Assembly (NCBI RefSeq): GCF_010858045.1
Contig: NZ_JAAGVC010000006.1
Location: 148,681-212,680, forward strand
Origin: Nocardia cyriacigeorgica
GTDB taxonomy: Bacteria > Actinomycetota > Actinomycetes > Mycobacteriales > Mycobacteriaceae
Direction: 5' to 3'
Length of the DNA stretch: 64,000 nucleotides
Position numbers and translations under genes: made by a program. Under the pieces are notes generated by a model. It was not told the origin of the DNA. It saw only the letters and a program-made list of their open reading frames with translations, and did no database searches. Below are positions 25,341-33,604 of this stretch, piece by piece (position 1 is the stretch's first letter; the number at the start of each line of letters is the position of its first letter).

Positions 25341-27126
25341 ATCGCCATCGAATACGGCCCCGTCCTGGACCCGTCGCGATGTATTGCGCGGTGCCGTCGT
25401 CGCGGGAGCGGGAGCGGCGCTATCGCTCGGTGCGGCCACCTCTGGTGCGACCCCTGTCCGCCGCTCCCCCGGTGCACGCGGCAACCGCGATGTCGCGATC
25501 CTGGGCGGCGGGGTGGCCGGGCTGTCGGCCGCACACGAGCTCATCGAACGCGGCTACACGGTGACGGTGTACGAGCCGGCCTATCTCGGCGGTAAGGCCC
25601 GCAGTCTCGGCGTTCCCGGTACCGCCACCGACGGCAGGCTCGATCTGCCCGGCGAGCACGGCTTCCGTTTCTTCCCCGGCTGCTATCAGAATCTCCCGGA
25701 CACCATGCGGCGCATACCGTTTCCCGGCAATCCGGACGGCGTGGCGGGAAATCTGGTGCGGGTCGAGGGCACCGTCGCCGGATTCCGCGGCAGGCCACCG
25801 GTGTTCCTTCCGGTCGAGCCGGCCGCGATCGGGCAGCTCACGCCGGAACTGTTGCAGAACACCCTCGTCACGGCCTTCGGCTTCATCCCCGAGCTGCCGC
25901 CCGCCGAGCTGGCGTTCTTCACCAAACAGATGATGATGTGGTTCACCTCGTCCACCGAACGGCGGTTCGGGCAGTGGGAGTACCTGACCTGGGAACAGAT
26001 TCTGCGCGCGGACGGAAAATCACAGGCCTACCGCGATTACCTGGTGTCGGCGCTGACCCGCATCACCGTGGCCGCCAAACCGCATATGAGCTCGGCACGC
26101 ACCATCGGCACCATCGGTGAGGCGCTGGTGCTGGCGGGCACCGGGCTGATCCCGCAATACGCGGCGGGAATCGACCGGATCCTCAATCGCCCGACCAATG
26201 AGGCGTGGATCGATCCGTGGGTCGCGTACCTGCGCGGGCGGGGCGTGCGGTTCGTGATGGATCAGCGCGCGACCGCGCTCGACCTCCAGGGCGGACGCAT
26301 CACCGGTGCCACCGTCATCGATTCCGGCGGCGCCGCCACGCGGGTCGAGGCGGACTGGTACATCTGCGCGATGCCAGTGGAGCGAACGGTGCCGCTGCTG
26401 AGCCCGGCGATCCTGGCCGCAGATCCGCGGCTGGCGGGGATGGCCGAACTGGTGACCGACTGGATGGTCGGCATCCAGTACTACCTGACCCGGCCCACCG
26501 AGATCCCCGAAGGCCATATCGCCGCGCTCGGCTCGCCGTGGGCGATCACCGCGCTGCGTCAGGCACCGATGTGGGTCGGCGATTTCGCGCAGCGCTACGG
26601 TGACGGGCGCGCGGTCGAATGCCTGTCGGTCGACGTCTCCGACTGGGACACCCCCGGCATCCTCTTCGGCAAAACCGCCAAACAGTGCTCGAAGGACGAG
26701 ATCGCCCGCGAGGTGTGGGCCCAGCTCGAGCAGTGGCTCAATACCGGCACCGGCTGGCTGCGGGCCGAGGACATCCACTCCTGGCACCTGGATCCGGGCA
26801 TCAGCTGGTCCGGTGGCACCACCTACAACGAGACTCCACTGCTGGTCAACACCGTCGGCTCCTACCAGCATCGTCCCGACGCGCGCTGCGCCATCCCGAA
26901 TCTGTTCTTCGGGGGCGACCATGTGCGCACCAACATCGACCTCGCCACCATGGAAGGTGCCAACGAGGCCGGGCGCGCGGCCGCCAACGCCATCCTCGAC
27001 GCCGCCGACGACCCCGCGCCGCGAGCGGTCATCCACCCACTCGTCGACCTGCCGATCTTCGCGGCCGCCAAGCAGCTGGACGCGGACCGCTTCCGGGCGG
27101 GGTTGCCGCATGTGCTCGATGTCTGA
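25333..27126 (+). CDS. Tat-exported FAD-dependent amine-oxidase-like oxidoreductase
   Basis: A 597-residue protein with a twin-arginine signal (WTRRDVLRGAVVAGAGAALSLG, residues about 12-33), followed by an FAD Rossmann motif AILGGGVAGLSAAHELIERG and a GKARSLG/GEHGFRFFPG stretch. These are typical of the phytoene desaturase/hydroxysqualene dehydroxylase (HpnE)/amine-oxidase superfamily. The C-terminal FAD motif is LFFGGDHVRTNIDLATMEGANEAGRAAANAIL. It acts outside the membrane or is membrane-associated after Tat export. The ATG at 25333 overlaps the preceding gene by 8 bp, so both are one operon. A dehydrogenase/dehydroxylase acting on an isoprenoid is plausible but unproven. Confidence 0.8.
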   Translation: MSESPSNTAPSWTRRDVLRGAVVAGAGAALSLGAATSGATPVRRSPGARGNRDVAILGGGVAGLSAAHELIERGYTVTVYEPAYLGGKARSLGVPGTATDGRLDLPGEHGFRFFPGCYQNLPDTMRRIPFPGNPDGVAGNLVRVEGTVAGFRGRPPVFLPVEPAAIGQLTPELLQNTLVTAFGFIPELPPAELAFFTKQMMMWFTSSTERRFGQWEYLTWEQILRADGKSQAYRDYLVSALTRITVAAKPHMSSARTIGTIGEALVLAGTGLIPQYAAGIDRILNRPTNEAWIDPWVAYLRGRGVRFVMDQRATALDLQGGRITGATVIDSGGAATRVEADWYICAMPVERTVPLLSPAILAADPRLAGMAELVTDWMVGIQYYLTRPTEIPEGHIAALGSPWAITALRQAPMWVGDFAQRYGDGRAVECLSVDVSDWDTPGILFGKTAKQCSKDEIAREVWAQLEQWLNTGTGWLRAEDIHSWHLDPGISWSGGTTYNETPLLVNTVGSYQHRPDARCAIPNLFFGGDHVRTNIDLATMEGANEAGRAAANAILDAADDPAPRAVIHPLVDLPIFAAAKQLDADRFRAGLPHVLDV

Positions 27127-27422
27127 GTTCCTCGGTCCAGGCCGGCGCCGTGCAGCACGACCCCGGTTCGAGCCGATCGAAACCTCACTATGAGCGAATT
27201 CATAGCCGAGCTGTCGATCGGTGTTCAGCGGTACCCAGAGTCATTCGGCGCCCGGCCCTTTCGCCTCCCATGGTCCGACCGCGGCGCTGTGCGCACCCTT
27301 CGGCCGACCGGGCGGCGGTCGCCCATGCGACGTCGTGAACTGGGAAAACGGCCTACCCTCGGGCGCTGACCCGATGACTACGGCCGCCCCGGGGACGCTC
27401 GCGGCCGGAAGGATACCCACCG
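27127..27422 (+). other. Gene-free stretch before the Acg-like gene
   Basis: About 296 bp without a convincing gene. The only clear element is GGAAGGA at about 27408-27414, the ribosome site for the Acg-like gene. No strong hairpin or palindrome is seen, and a weak DosR-like sequence near 27341 was rejected. Confidence 0.5.
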
Positions 27423-28391
27423 ATGCCCTGCTCGAGCCTCGATCTCCACACCGCCGATATCGCGCTGAACCTGGCGGTCCGCGCACCGTCGATCCACAAC
27501 ACCCAGCCGTGGCGGTGGCGGATCGGTCGCCGCGGGATCGATCTGTTCGCCGATACCAGCCGCGGACTCGGTGCCACCGACCCCCACCAGCGCGCGCTGG
27601 TCGTCAGCTGCGGCGTCGTGCTCCATCACCTGCGCGTGGCATTCGCCGCCTTGGGATGGGCGACGAGCGTCGAGCGCCGGCCGGATCCGCGGGACCCGGA
27701 GCATCTGGCCCATATCGACGTCACCCGCAGGCCGCCGAGCGACTCCGATATCGAGCTCGCCGCGGCCATCCTGATGCGGCAGACCGACCGGCGCCATTAC
27801 CTGCACCGCCCCGTTCCGGCCAGGCTGATCCGCGCGCTCGCCCAGCGGGCGGCCGACTGTGGCGCCGTGGTCCGGCAGATCCCCGAACCGTGGCTGCCAC
27901 GGCTGGCCGGGCCCATGCGCCGCGCCGCCGCCTCGCACGCCACGGATTCCGCCTACCAGGCGGAACTCGCCCGATGGAGCGGTGGCGAGCGCAGCACCGA
28001 CGGCGTACCCGGCCGTAACGCCCCACCGCCCCGCGCCGCCGGCGAGATTCCGGTCCGCACCTTCGCCGATGCCACGCTGGCCGACTCGGCCGATCAGCCC
28101 GACGCCGCCGTGTGGCTGGTCGTCGGCACCGCTCGCGACGATCGGCGATCGCAGCTACGCGCCGGTGAGGCCACCAGCGCGGTATTGCTCACCGCGACCG
28201 ATCTCGGCCTGGCCACCAGCTTGCAGACCGAACCGCTCGGCATGGCGGATCCCCGCCAGGAGATCCGAGCCGGCCTGCTGCACGACTGCGCCTATCCGCA
28301 AGCGATGGTCCGGGTGGGCTGGATGGCGCACACCGCCGCGCCGCTCACCTCGACGCCGCGACGGCCGGTCGCCGACGTGCTCGAGATCTGA
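27423..28391 (+). CDS. Acg-family nitroreductase-like FMN protein
   Basis: A 322-residue member of the Acg family, nitroreductase-fold proteins of mycobacteria and nocardiae that keep an FMN site; in Mycobacterium tuberculosis acg belongs to the dormancy regulon. The hallmark AVRAPSIHNTQPWRWRIG lies at residues 18-35, with LRAGEATSAVLLTATDLGLATSLQTEP in the C-terminal half matching the second FMN-contact region. The family may act as an FMN store or have lost nitroreductase activity. The start is ATG at 27423 after GGAAGGA. Dodecin, another flavin-binding protein, is encoded 48 bp downstream. Confidence 0.85.
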   Translation: MPCSSLDLHTADIALNLAVRAPSIHNTQPWRWRIGRRGIDLFADTSRGLGATDPHQRALVVSCGVVLHHLRVAFAALGWATSVERRPDPRDPEHLAHIDVTRRPPSDSDIELAAAILMRQTDRRHYLHRPVPARLIRALAQRAADCGAVVRQIPEPWLPRLAGPMRRAAASHATDSAYQAELARWSGGERSTDGVPGRNAPPPRAAGEIPVRTFADATLADSADQPDAAVWLVVGTARDDRRSQLRAGEATSAVLLTATDLGLATSLQTEPLGMADPRQEIRAGLLHDCAYPQAMVRVGWMAHTAAPLTSTPRRPVADVLEI

Positions 28392-28439
28392 TCACCCAAC
28401 TCTCCCGCGGCATCGTGTGACAGGTGCCACACTCTTCTC

Positions 28440-28655
28440 ATGAGTGATCACGTCTATCGCGTTATCGAGGTGGTCGGTTCCTCTCCAGACGGCGTCGACG
28501 CCGCGATCGCCAATGCGGTCACCCGGGCCGGCGAGACCGTGCGCAATCTCGAATGGTTCGAGATGGTGAGCGTGCGCGGCCACATCGTCGACGGTGCCAT
28601 CGCACACACCCAGGTCACGGTCAAGATCGGGTTCCGGATCGACCCACCGGACTGA
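28440..28655 (+). CDS. Dodecin
   Basis: Dodecin, 71 residues, is a small protein that forms hollow dodecamers storing flavins (and CoA). The sequence follows the family closely: HVYRVIEVVGSSPDGVDAAI, then NLEWFEMVSVRGHIVDG with the flavin-stacking tryptophan at residue 39, and a C-terminal QVTVKIGFRID. The length is normal. The ATG at 28440 has no ribosome site and may be read from a leaderless message. It lies immediately after the Acg-like FMN gene, suggesting a flavin-handling pair. Confidence 0.93.
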   Translation: MSDHVYRVIEVVGSSPDGVDAAIANAVTRAGETVRNLEWFEMVSVRGHIVDGAIAHTQVTVKIGFRIDPPD

Positions 28656-28792
28656 GCCGGTCGGCTGGGATAGCGCCGCGCCGGTTCACGCGGCGAGACG
28701 ACGGCCACGCTAACGGCTCCCGCCAGTGGGCCGATAGGGCTGGAGAGCATTCGGGGATGCCACACGTCCACATCTGCCGAAGGAGAACGTCC

Positions 28793-28906
28793 GTGCATCG
28801 CGGCGCCGCAGTCCGCGCCCTTCACCTGTGCCGACCGGCGCAGGGGCTGGTTTCGGGCCGCCGGCCACTGAGCACGGGCTCGCGACAACGACCGCGCACC
28901 AGCTGA
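28793..28906 (+). CDS. Possible 37-residue basic peptide
   Basis: A short frame from GTG at 28793 to TGA at 28906, preceded at a good distance by AAGGAGA (28780-28786). It encodes an Arg-rich peptide beginning MHRGAAVRALHLCRPAQGL with one cysteine. It ends 14 bp before the LGFP gene, so it could be a leader whose translation affects that gene. No homologue is recognised; the good ribosome site is the only evidence. Confidence 0.3.
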   Translation: MHRGAAVRALHLCRPAQGLVSGRRPLSTGSRQRPRTS

Positions 28907-28920
28907 CCTAGGAGGCTCAC

Positions 28921-29484
28921 TTGGCACGCCGAAAGATCACCGCCGCCACCGCCCTTGCCGCCACCGGCCTGGCCCTCACCACCGCGTTCGCCACCACCGC
29001 CGGCGCCCGCCCGATCGGCCCCTTCGACGTCGGCGGGGCCATCGAGGTCAAATACGACCAGGCCGGCGGCTACAACACCTTCGGCAATCCCATCACCCCG
29101 GAACTCGACGCCAACGGCGGAAAGTTCCAGGCCTTCGAACGCAACAACTCCATCTACTGGTCCCTCGGCACCGCCGCCCACCAGATCGGCGGCGCCATCC
29201 GCGACAAATGGGGCACCGTCGGCTGGGAGAACAGCCCCCTCGGCTTCCCCATCACCGACGAAGCCACCGCCAAGAACAACGGCCGCTTCAACCGCTTCAA
29301 CGGCGGCGACATCTACTGGTCCCCCGCCACCGGCGCCCACATCATCTGGGGCTCCATCCGCGACACCTGGCTCGCCGCCGGCGCCGAAAACGGCCGCTAC
29401 GGGTACCCGACCAGCGACGAATACGACCATCAGGGCGGTAAAGCGCAGGACTTCCAGGGTGGGCGCATCACCTGGAAGCCGTGA
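28921..29484 (+). CDS. Secreted LGFP-repeat protein
   Basis: A 187-residue exported protein. An Ala-rich Sec signal (RKITAATALAATGLALTTAFA, cleavage near residue 29) precedes three LGFP-type repeats: YNTFGNPITPEL, then NSPLGFPITDE and RYGYPTSDEY, each followed by a (N/G)(R/G)...IYWS-like strand. LGFP repeats occur in cell-wall proteins of mycolate bacteria, including PS1/Csp1, where they are thought to anchor to the envelope. The start is TTG at 28921 with AGGAGG five bases upstream; no ATG fits the signal peptide. Confidence 0.9.
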   Translation: MARRKITAATALAATGLALTTAFATTAGARPIGPFDVGGAIEVKYDQAGGYNTFGNPITPELDANGGKFQAFERNNSIYWSLGTAAHQIGGAIRDKWGTVGWENSPLGFPITDEATAKNNGRFNRFNGGDIYWSPATGAHIIWGSIRDTWLAAGAENGRYGYPTSDEYDHQGGKAQDFQGGRITWKP

Positions 29485-29622
29485 GGCGGACCAACAGTTC
29501 GCCCGGCCGGGTATGGGCTGGTGGTAAAGCTTCCGCCCAGCCGAAACTGCGCGTGTCGGTGATCGGACAGCGTTAGAGTCGACGAAGAACCGGGTCGGGG
29601 CCGACAGAACGGGATTGATCCG

Positions 29623-30099
29623 ATGCAGTCCGCCGCACCACCTACAACCGTCCGCTCCCGACTTGCCGGAGCCGTCTTCGGTGCCGCCCTCATCGCGGCA
29701 TCCGCCGGCGCTGCGACCGCCGCTCCCTTGGTGGATAGTGGCTCCGCCGGTGCCACCGCGACCCAGCAGGTCAATCTGAACGACTACTGCCAAGATCCCG
29801 GCGCGGTCGCTCAACTTGCGGACGGCAGAACGGTCTATTGCACGCGTGTCGCACAGACCGATGCCTACGTCTGGTCGCTGTCACGAAGTCTCATGCCACA
29901 CGACCCCAACCTGCGCGACTACACCTGCGACGACTCGGGTTGCCATTTCCCTGACGGGTCAGACGTGCCGGGCTACAAGCGCTGCGGGCTGCTCTGCGGT
30001 GAGCCACCCACCTCCGGCGATGTCCAAAGCGGTCTCTACGACTGCGTGCAGTCCGGCGTGCCGTTCGAGGAATGCCAAGCCCGTAGGCCCCGCGGATAG
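29623..30099 (+). CDS. Secreted protein with eight cysteines, unknown
   Basis: A 158-residue protein, not recognised. It has an N-terminal signal peptide (RSRLAGAVFGAALIAASAGAATAAP, probable cleavage after residue 36). The mature part of about 120 residues contains eight cysteines (in DYC, VYC, YTC, SGC, KRC, LLC, YDC and EEC), an even number consistent with four disulfides in an exported domain. It has no catalytic motif that I recognise. Upstream is about 140 bp of non-coding sequence, and the flavodoxin-like gene follows 40 bp downstream in the same direction. Confidence 0.7.
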   Translation: MQSAAPPTTVRSRLAGAVFGAALIAASAGAATAAPLVDSGSAGATATQQVNLNDYCQDPGAVAQLADGRTVYCTRVAQTDAYVWSLSRSLMPHDPNLRDYTCDDSGCHFPDGSDVPGYKRCGLLCGEPPTSGDVQSGLYDCVQSGVPFEECQARRPRG

Positions 30100-30139
30100 T
30101 TCGAGGAGTGATCGGCTGCTTCGATGAAAGGAGCTGAGC

Positions 30140-30868
30140 ATGGATCGGGTGGAAGGTGCGGTTTCCGACCGGTTCACCGGGCTGCGGGCGCTGTTCATCA
30201 ACGCCACGCTCAAACCCTCCCCCGAGATCAGTAATACCGACGGGCTGATCGAGCGTTCGGCGGGGATCATGCGGCAGCACGGTGTGCACGTCGACGTCGT
30301 TCGAGCCGTCGACCACGACATCGCGACCGGGGTGTGGCCGGATATGACCGAGCACGGGTGGGCGCGGGATGCCTGGCCGGGGTTGTTCGAGCAGGTGATG
30401 GCGGCGCACATGCTTGTGCTGTGCGGGCCGATCTGGCTCGGTGACAACAGTTCGGTGATGAAACGGGTGGTCGAACGGCTCTACGCCTGTTCGAGCCTGC
30501 TCAACGAGGCCGGGCAGTACGCCTATTACGGCCGCGTCGGCGGGTGCCTGATCACCGGCAACGAGGACGGCATCAAGCACTGCGCGATGAACCTGCTCTA
30601 CAGCCTGCAGCACCTCGGATACACCATCCCGCCGCAGGCCGACGCCGGCTGGATCGGCGAAGCCGGACCCGGGCCCTCCTACCTCGACCCGGGCTCCGGC
30701 GGCCCGGACAACGACTTCACCAACCGCAACCTGACCTTTATGACCTACAACCTCATGCACCTGGCCGCGATGCTCCGCGATGCCGGCGGGTTCCCCACCG
30801 AAGGCAACCGGCGCAGCGAATGGGACGCCGGCTGCCGCCCCGACTTCGCCAACCCTGAACATCGCTGA
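30140..30868 (+). CDS. NAD(P)H-dependent flavodoxin-fold oxidoreductase
   Basis: A 242-residue protein of the NADPH-dependent FMN reductase/flavodoxin-like family. ALFINATLKPSPEISNTDGLIE gives the FMN-phosphate loop, LVLCGPIWLGDNSSVMKRVVERL the classic P(I/T)W strand-loop, and GRVGGCLITGNEDGIKHCAMNLLYSL the third flavin loop. It is likely a quinone or FMN reductase. The start is ATG at 30140 with AAAGGAG a few bases upstream. The preceding secreted-protein gene may be in the same transcript. Confidence 0.85.
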   Translation: MDRVEGAVSDRFTGLRALFINATLKPSPEISNTDGLIERSAGIMRQHGVHVDVVRAVDHDIATGVWPDMTEHGWARDAWPGLFEQVMAAHMLVLCGPIWLGDNSSVMKRVVERLYACSSLLNEAGQYAYYGRVGGCLITGNEDGIKHCAMNLLYSLQHLGYTIPPQADAGWIGEAGPGPSYLDPGSGGPDNDFTNRNLTFMTYNLMHLAAMLRDAGGFPTEGNRRSEWDAGCRPDFANPEHR

Positions 30869-30896
30869 ACGATCCAACCGACACGACGAGGAAACG

Positions 30897-31145
30897 CATG
30901 GCCCCGACACGCCCTACTTCGGGCTTGTCAGCGCGCTGCACGGGATCGGGCCGTGCTCGGTGGAGGTGGCGGTGAACTGGCGCAACCTCGATACCGGGGC
31001 CGCCGGGACCGTCCACCAGCAGATCTACGGCACCGGCGGCACCCAGATCCGCTTCGATCCGGGGCCGGGCCGGATCGTCGGAACACTCACCACGAACGCG
31101 CTACACAAGCCGGGTTCGTTCGAATTCCAGCGAACCGCAAAGTAA
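30897..31145 (+). pseudogene. 5'-truncated remnant of a probable secreted protein
   Basis: The frame ending at 31145 carries a natural-looking tail (GIGPCSVEVAVNWRNLDTGA, later IYGTGGTQIRFDPGPG and a LHKPGSFEFQ end) but no proper start. The ATG at 30898, which has GAGGAAA in front, is in a different frame and stops after 26 codons. Only internal GTG codons near 30960 are in frame, and they would remove the beginning of the domain. The pattern suggests that an exported beta-rich protein lost its signal peptide through a frameshift or deletion. A sequencing error near 30900 would give the same picture. Confidence 0.45.
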
Positions 31146-31161
31146 TTCGGCCGCGAGGGGT

Positions 31162-31195
31162 GAGCGGCGACATCCGGGGCGAGCTGCCGCCGCTC
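31162..31195. terminator. Hairpin between convergent genes
   Basis: GAGCGGCG at 31162-31169 pairs with CGCCGCTC at 31188-31195, with outer TCGGCCG/CGGCCGA arms flanking it. It lies between the convergent gene ends at 31145 and 31276 and probably terminates from one or both sides. Confidence 0.4.
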
Positions 31196-31275
31196 CGCCC
31201 GGCCGAGTTCCGCCGGCTTCCGTCCCGGCGCACACGGTGGACACCTTCGCGCCCCGCGATAACCAGCCACTCGGT

Positions 31276-31617
31276 TCACCACTCGCGGGCGGCGATCAGC
31301 TCCGACAGGTCCGCCTCGTGGAAACCATAGGCGCGGGCGATGAACCAGAAGTCCTCGCCTATTTCTTCACGTGCCACAGTATCTAATCCGCTTCCCGCCG
31401 AGTCGAATTCGAGCTCGAGCGCATTGAAATCCTCCGTAGCAGCGTGGGTGAGGACGTACAGCGCCGAGAGGTCGGCGGGCTGCTCGACTTCGATGCGCTC
31501 GCACAGCCCGAGCAGGATCGCTTTACCTCGCTCCACCAGTCGGCTGGGATAGTAATCGTCCTCGTCGAGGAGACGAAGAAAATAGCGGGTGGCCACCTGC
31601 TGATTGGTGATCGGCAT
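31276..31617 (-). CDS. DUF5713 family protein
   Basis: A 113-residue acidic, helical, cytoplasmic protein that looks like the DUF5713 family; role unknown. Distinctive parts are TRYFLRLLDEDDYYPSRLVERGKAILLGLCE at the N-terminus and AREEIGEDFWFIARAYGF near the end. The ATG at 31617 is chosen because it begins the conserved MPITNQQ start; the frame continues upstream by chance over the neighbouring region. It converges with the gene remnant ending at 31145. No operon partner. Confidence 0.65.
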   Translation of the reverse strand: MPITNQQVATRYFLRLLDEDDYYPSRLVERGKAILLGLCERIEVEQPADLSALYVLTHAATEDFNALELEFDSAGSGLDTVAREEIGEDFWFIARAYGFHEADLSELIAAREW

Positions 31618-32018
31618 AACGTCCCATTCTCGGATTTCGACAAGGCAGTCGGTGCAGCGCGCCATCGAGCACCTCGCCGACGTGGTAGTGGTCTCCCATC
31701 TAGGCACGCTCCAGGCCCGCACTCCGTGGTGGGTGGTGACCGAGGCAGCCGAACTCATCACCCGCACGCAGCGGTATCCCCGATGGTCGATAGTCGCCGT
31801 GTCGGCCGAGCCGCAACTGTGATCGCGGTGGGATATGTCATCGCAGTAGGCCTTCCATTGGCCGTGCTGGTCCTGGCGGGAGCGCTGCCCGGTCCGTGGG
31901 GCAAGCAATGAGCTCTCGGCGTCACTATGACGAGGCCGCGAACGGCCGGTTCCGGGGAGCCGTGGAAGCCGGCATCCCCGGAACTCGGCCCGGATTTCGA
32001 GCGGACCGAAGCGGGCGC
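31618..32018. other. Stretch without a firm gene; possible 30-residue membrane peptide
   Basis: About 400 bp without a supported gene between DUF5713 and gapB. The one candidate is a plus-strand frame from GTG at 31819 to TGA at 31911, encoding a 30-residue, almost entirely hydrophobic single-pass peptide (MIAVGYVIAVGLPLAVLVLA, then GALPGPWGKQ). It has no clear ribosome site. Everything else here reads as antisense or random frames. Confidence 0.3.
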
Positions 32019-33482
32019 TCAGCCCGCGACGGCGGCGACCTCCTGTGCTACTTCGAGCTGCGGGTAGGTCGGGTATTCGATGCCCGAGATGTACTGCACC
32101 GTGCGCACCACCTGGCAGGAGTAGCCGAATTCGTTGTCGTACCAGACGTACAGAATCGCGGTGTCGCCTTCGACGATGGTGGCGTTGGCGTCGATGATGG
32201 AGGCCGCGCGGGAGCCGATGAAGTCGCTGGAGACGACGTCGGTGGCGGCGGTGTAGTCGAGGTTGCGGCTCAGCGGGCCGGACAGGGATACCCGGCGCAT
32301 GTACTCGTTCACCTCGGCCTTGGTGGTCTCGCGCTCGAGGTGCAGGTTCAGGATCGCCATCGAGACGTCCGGGGTGGGGACGCGGATCGAGTTGCCGGTG
32401 ATCTTGGCCTTGAAGTCGGGCATGGCCTTCGCGACGGCGGAGGCGGCGCCGGTCTCGGTGAGCACCAGGTTGAACGGCGCGGAGCGGCCGCGGCGGTCGG
32501 CGTTGTGGTAATTGTCCAGCAGGTTCTGGTCGTTGGTGAACGAATGCACCGTCTCCACGTGGCCGCGCAGGATGCCGAATTCGTCGTCCATCGCCTTCAA
32601 CGGCGGCACGATCGCGTTGGTGGTGCACGAGGCGCAGGAGAAGATCTGCTGCGACAGGTCCAGGCTGCGGTGGTTGACGCCGTGCACGATATTCGGGACG
32701 TCACCCTTACCGGGCGCGGTCAGCACGACCTTCGCGATGCCGGGGCGCAGGTGCTTCGACAGGCCCTCGCGGTCGCGCCACTTGCCGGTGTTATCGATCA
32801 GGATCGCGTCGTTGATGCCGTACTCGGTGTAATCGACCGACGCCGGGTCATTGCTGTAGATGAACTTGATGACGTTGCCGTTGGCGATGATGGTGTCGTT
32901 GTCGGCGTCGACCTTGATGGTGCCGTTGAACTGGCCGTGCACCGAATCCCTTCGCAGCAGCGACGCACGCTTGACCAGGTCGTCGGCTCCGCCGCGGCGC
33001 ACCACCACCGCGCGCAGATTCAGGCCGTTCCCGGAGCCCGCCTTCTCGATGAGCAGCCGGGCCACCAGCCGGCCGATGCGGCCGAAGCCGTAGAGCACGA
33101 CGTCCCTCGGACCGTTCGATTGCACCTTGCCGTTGGTCACGTCGGCCAGGATGGCGGCGGTGAACTCGCGGATCGACAGGCCGCGATCGTCGGCGCGGTA
33201 GGCCATGATCAACTGGCCGAGGTCGATCTTGCACGGCCCCAGATCCAGCTCGGTGAGGGTCTGGAGGACGGGCAGCGTTTCGCCGACCGACAGCTCCTCG
33301 CCTTCGATCTGACGGGCGAACCGATGCGTGCGCAGGATGCTGATCACCGACTTGTTCACCAGCGATCGACTGTGCAGCAGGATCGTCACGCCCTTGTCTC
33401 GATACAACGTACCGATGATGGGGATCATCGCCTCTGCGGCTGCTTCCTGGCTGTTCCAGCGGTCGAGTTGTTCAGTCGTCAA
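32019..33482 (-). CDS. gapB: Glyceraldehyde-3-phosphate dehydrogenase, long GapB-like type
   Basis: A 487-residue GAPDH with an N-terminal extension of about 130 residues before the Rossmann motif GFGRIGRLVARLL, the form known from Corynebacterium GapB, which works in gluconeogenesis. The catalytic cysteine lies in SCASCTTNAIVPPLK, the substrate region in HSFTNDQNLLDNYH and the C-terminal WYDNEFGYSCQVV is standard. The start is TTG at 33482 (LTTEQLDRWNSQEAA), preceded by GAGGA; a longer start with an in-frame ATG exists upstream. It stands alone on the minus strand. Cofactor preference (NADP versus NAD) cannot be told by eye. Confidence 0.9.
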   Translation of the reverse strand: MTTEQLDRWNSQEAAAEAMIPIIGTLYRDKGVTILLHSRSLVNKSVISILRTHRFARQIEGEELSVGETLPVLQTLTELDLGPCKIDLGQLIMAYRADDRGLSIREFTAAILADVTNGKVQSNGPRDVVLYGFGRIGRLVARLLIEKAGSGNGLNLRAVVVRRGGADDLVKRASLLRRDSVHGQFNGTIKVDADNDTIIANGNVIKFIYSNDPASVDYTEYGINDAILIDNTGKWRDREGLSKHLRPGIAKVVLTAPGKGDVPNIVHGVNHRSLDLSQQIFSCASCTTNAIVPPLKAMDDEFGILRGHVETVHSFTNDQNLLDNYHNADRRGRSAPFNLVLTETGAASAVAKAMPDFKAKITGNSIRVPTPDVSMAILNLHLERETTKAEVNEYMRRVSLSGPLSRNLDYTAATDVVSSDFIGSRAASIIDANATIVEGDTAILYVWYDNEFGYSCQVVRTVQYISGIEYPTYPQLEVAQEVAAVAG

Positions 33483-33604
33483 CGCAGATCCTCGGGGCTT
33501 GATCGAAAGGTTCGCCGCATAAATGCTAGTCAGGCCCGGTGGCATCACCGGAGCCGGATACCGCATTGTGAGATCCGCTGATGGCGCGCACCGAGGTACG
33601 GCCG

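Noticed and set aside
27341-27360. DosR-like box before the Acg-like gene
   Set aside because: TGGGAAAACGGCCTACCC shares only scattered bases with the DosR consensus; attractive because acg is a DosR target in Mycobacterium tuberculosis, but the match is too weak.
31444-31911. 155-codon plus-strand frame over the DUF5713 gene
   Set aside because: Most of it is antisense to DUF5713; only the last 30 hydrophobic codons could be real and they are noted separately with low confidence.
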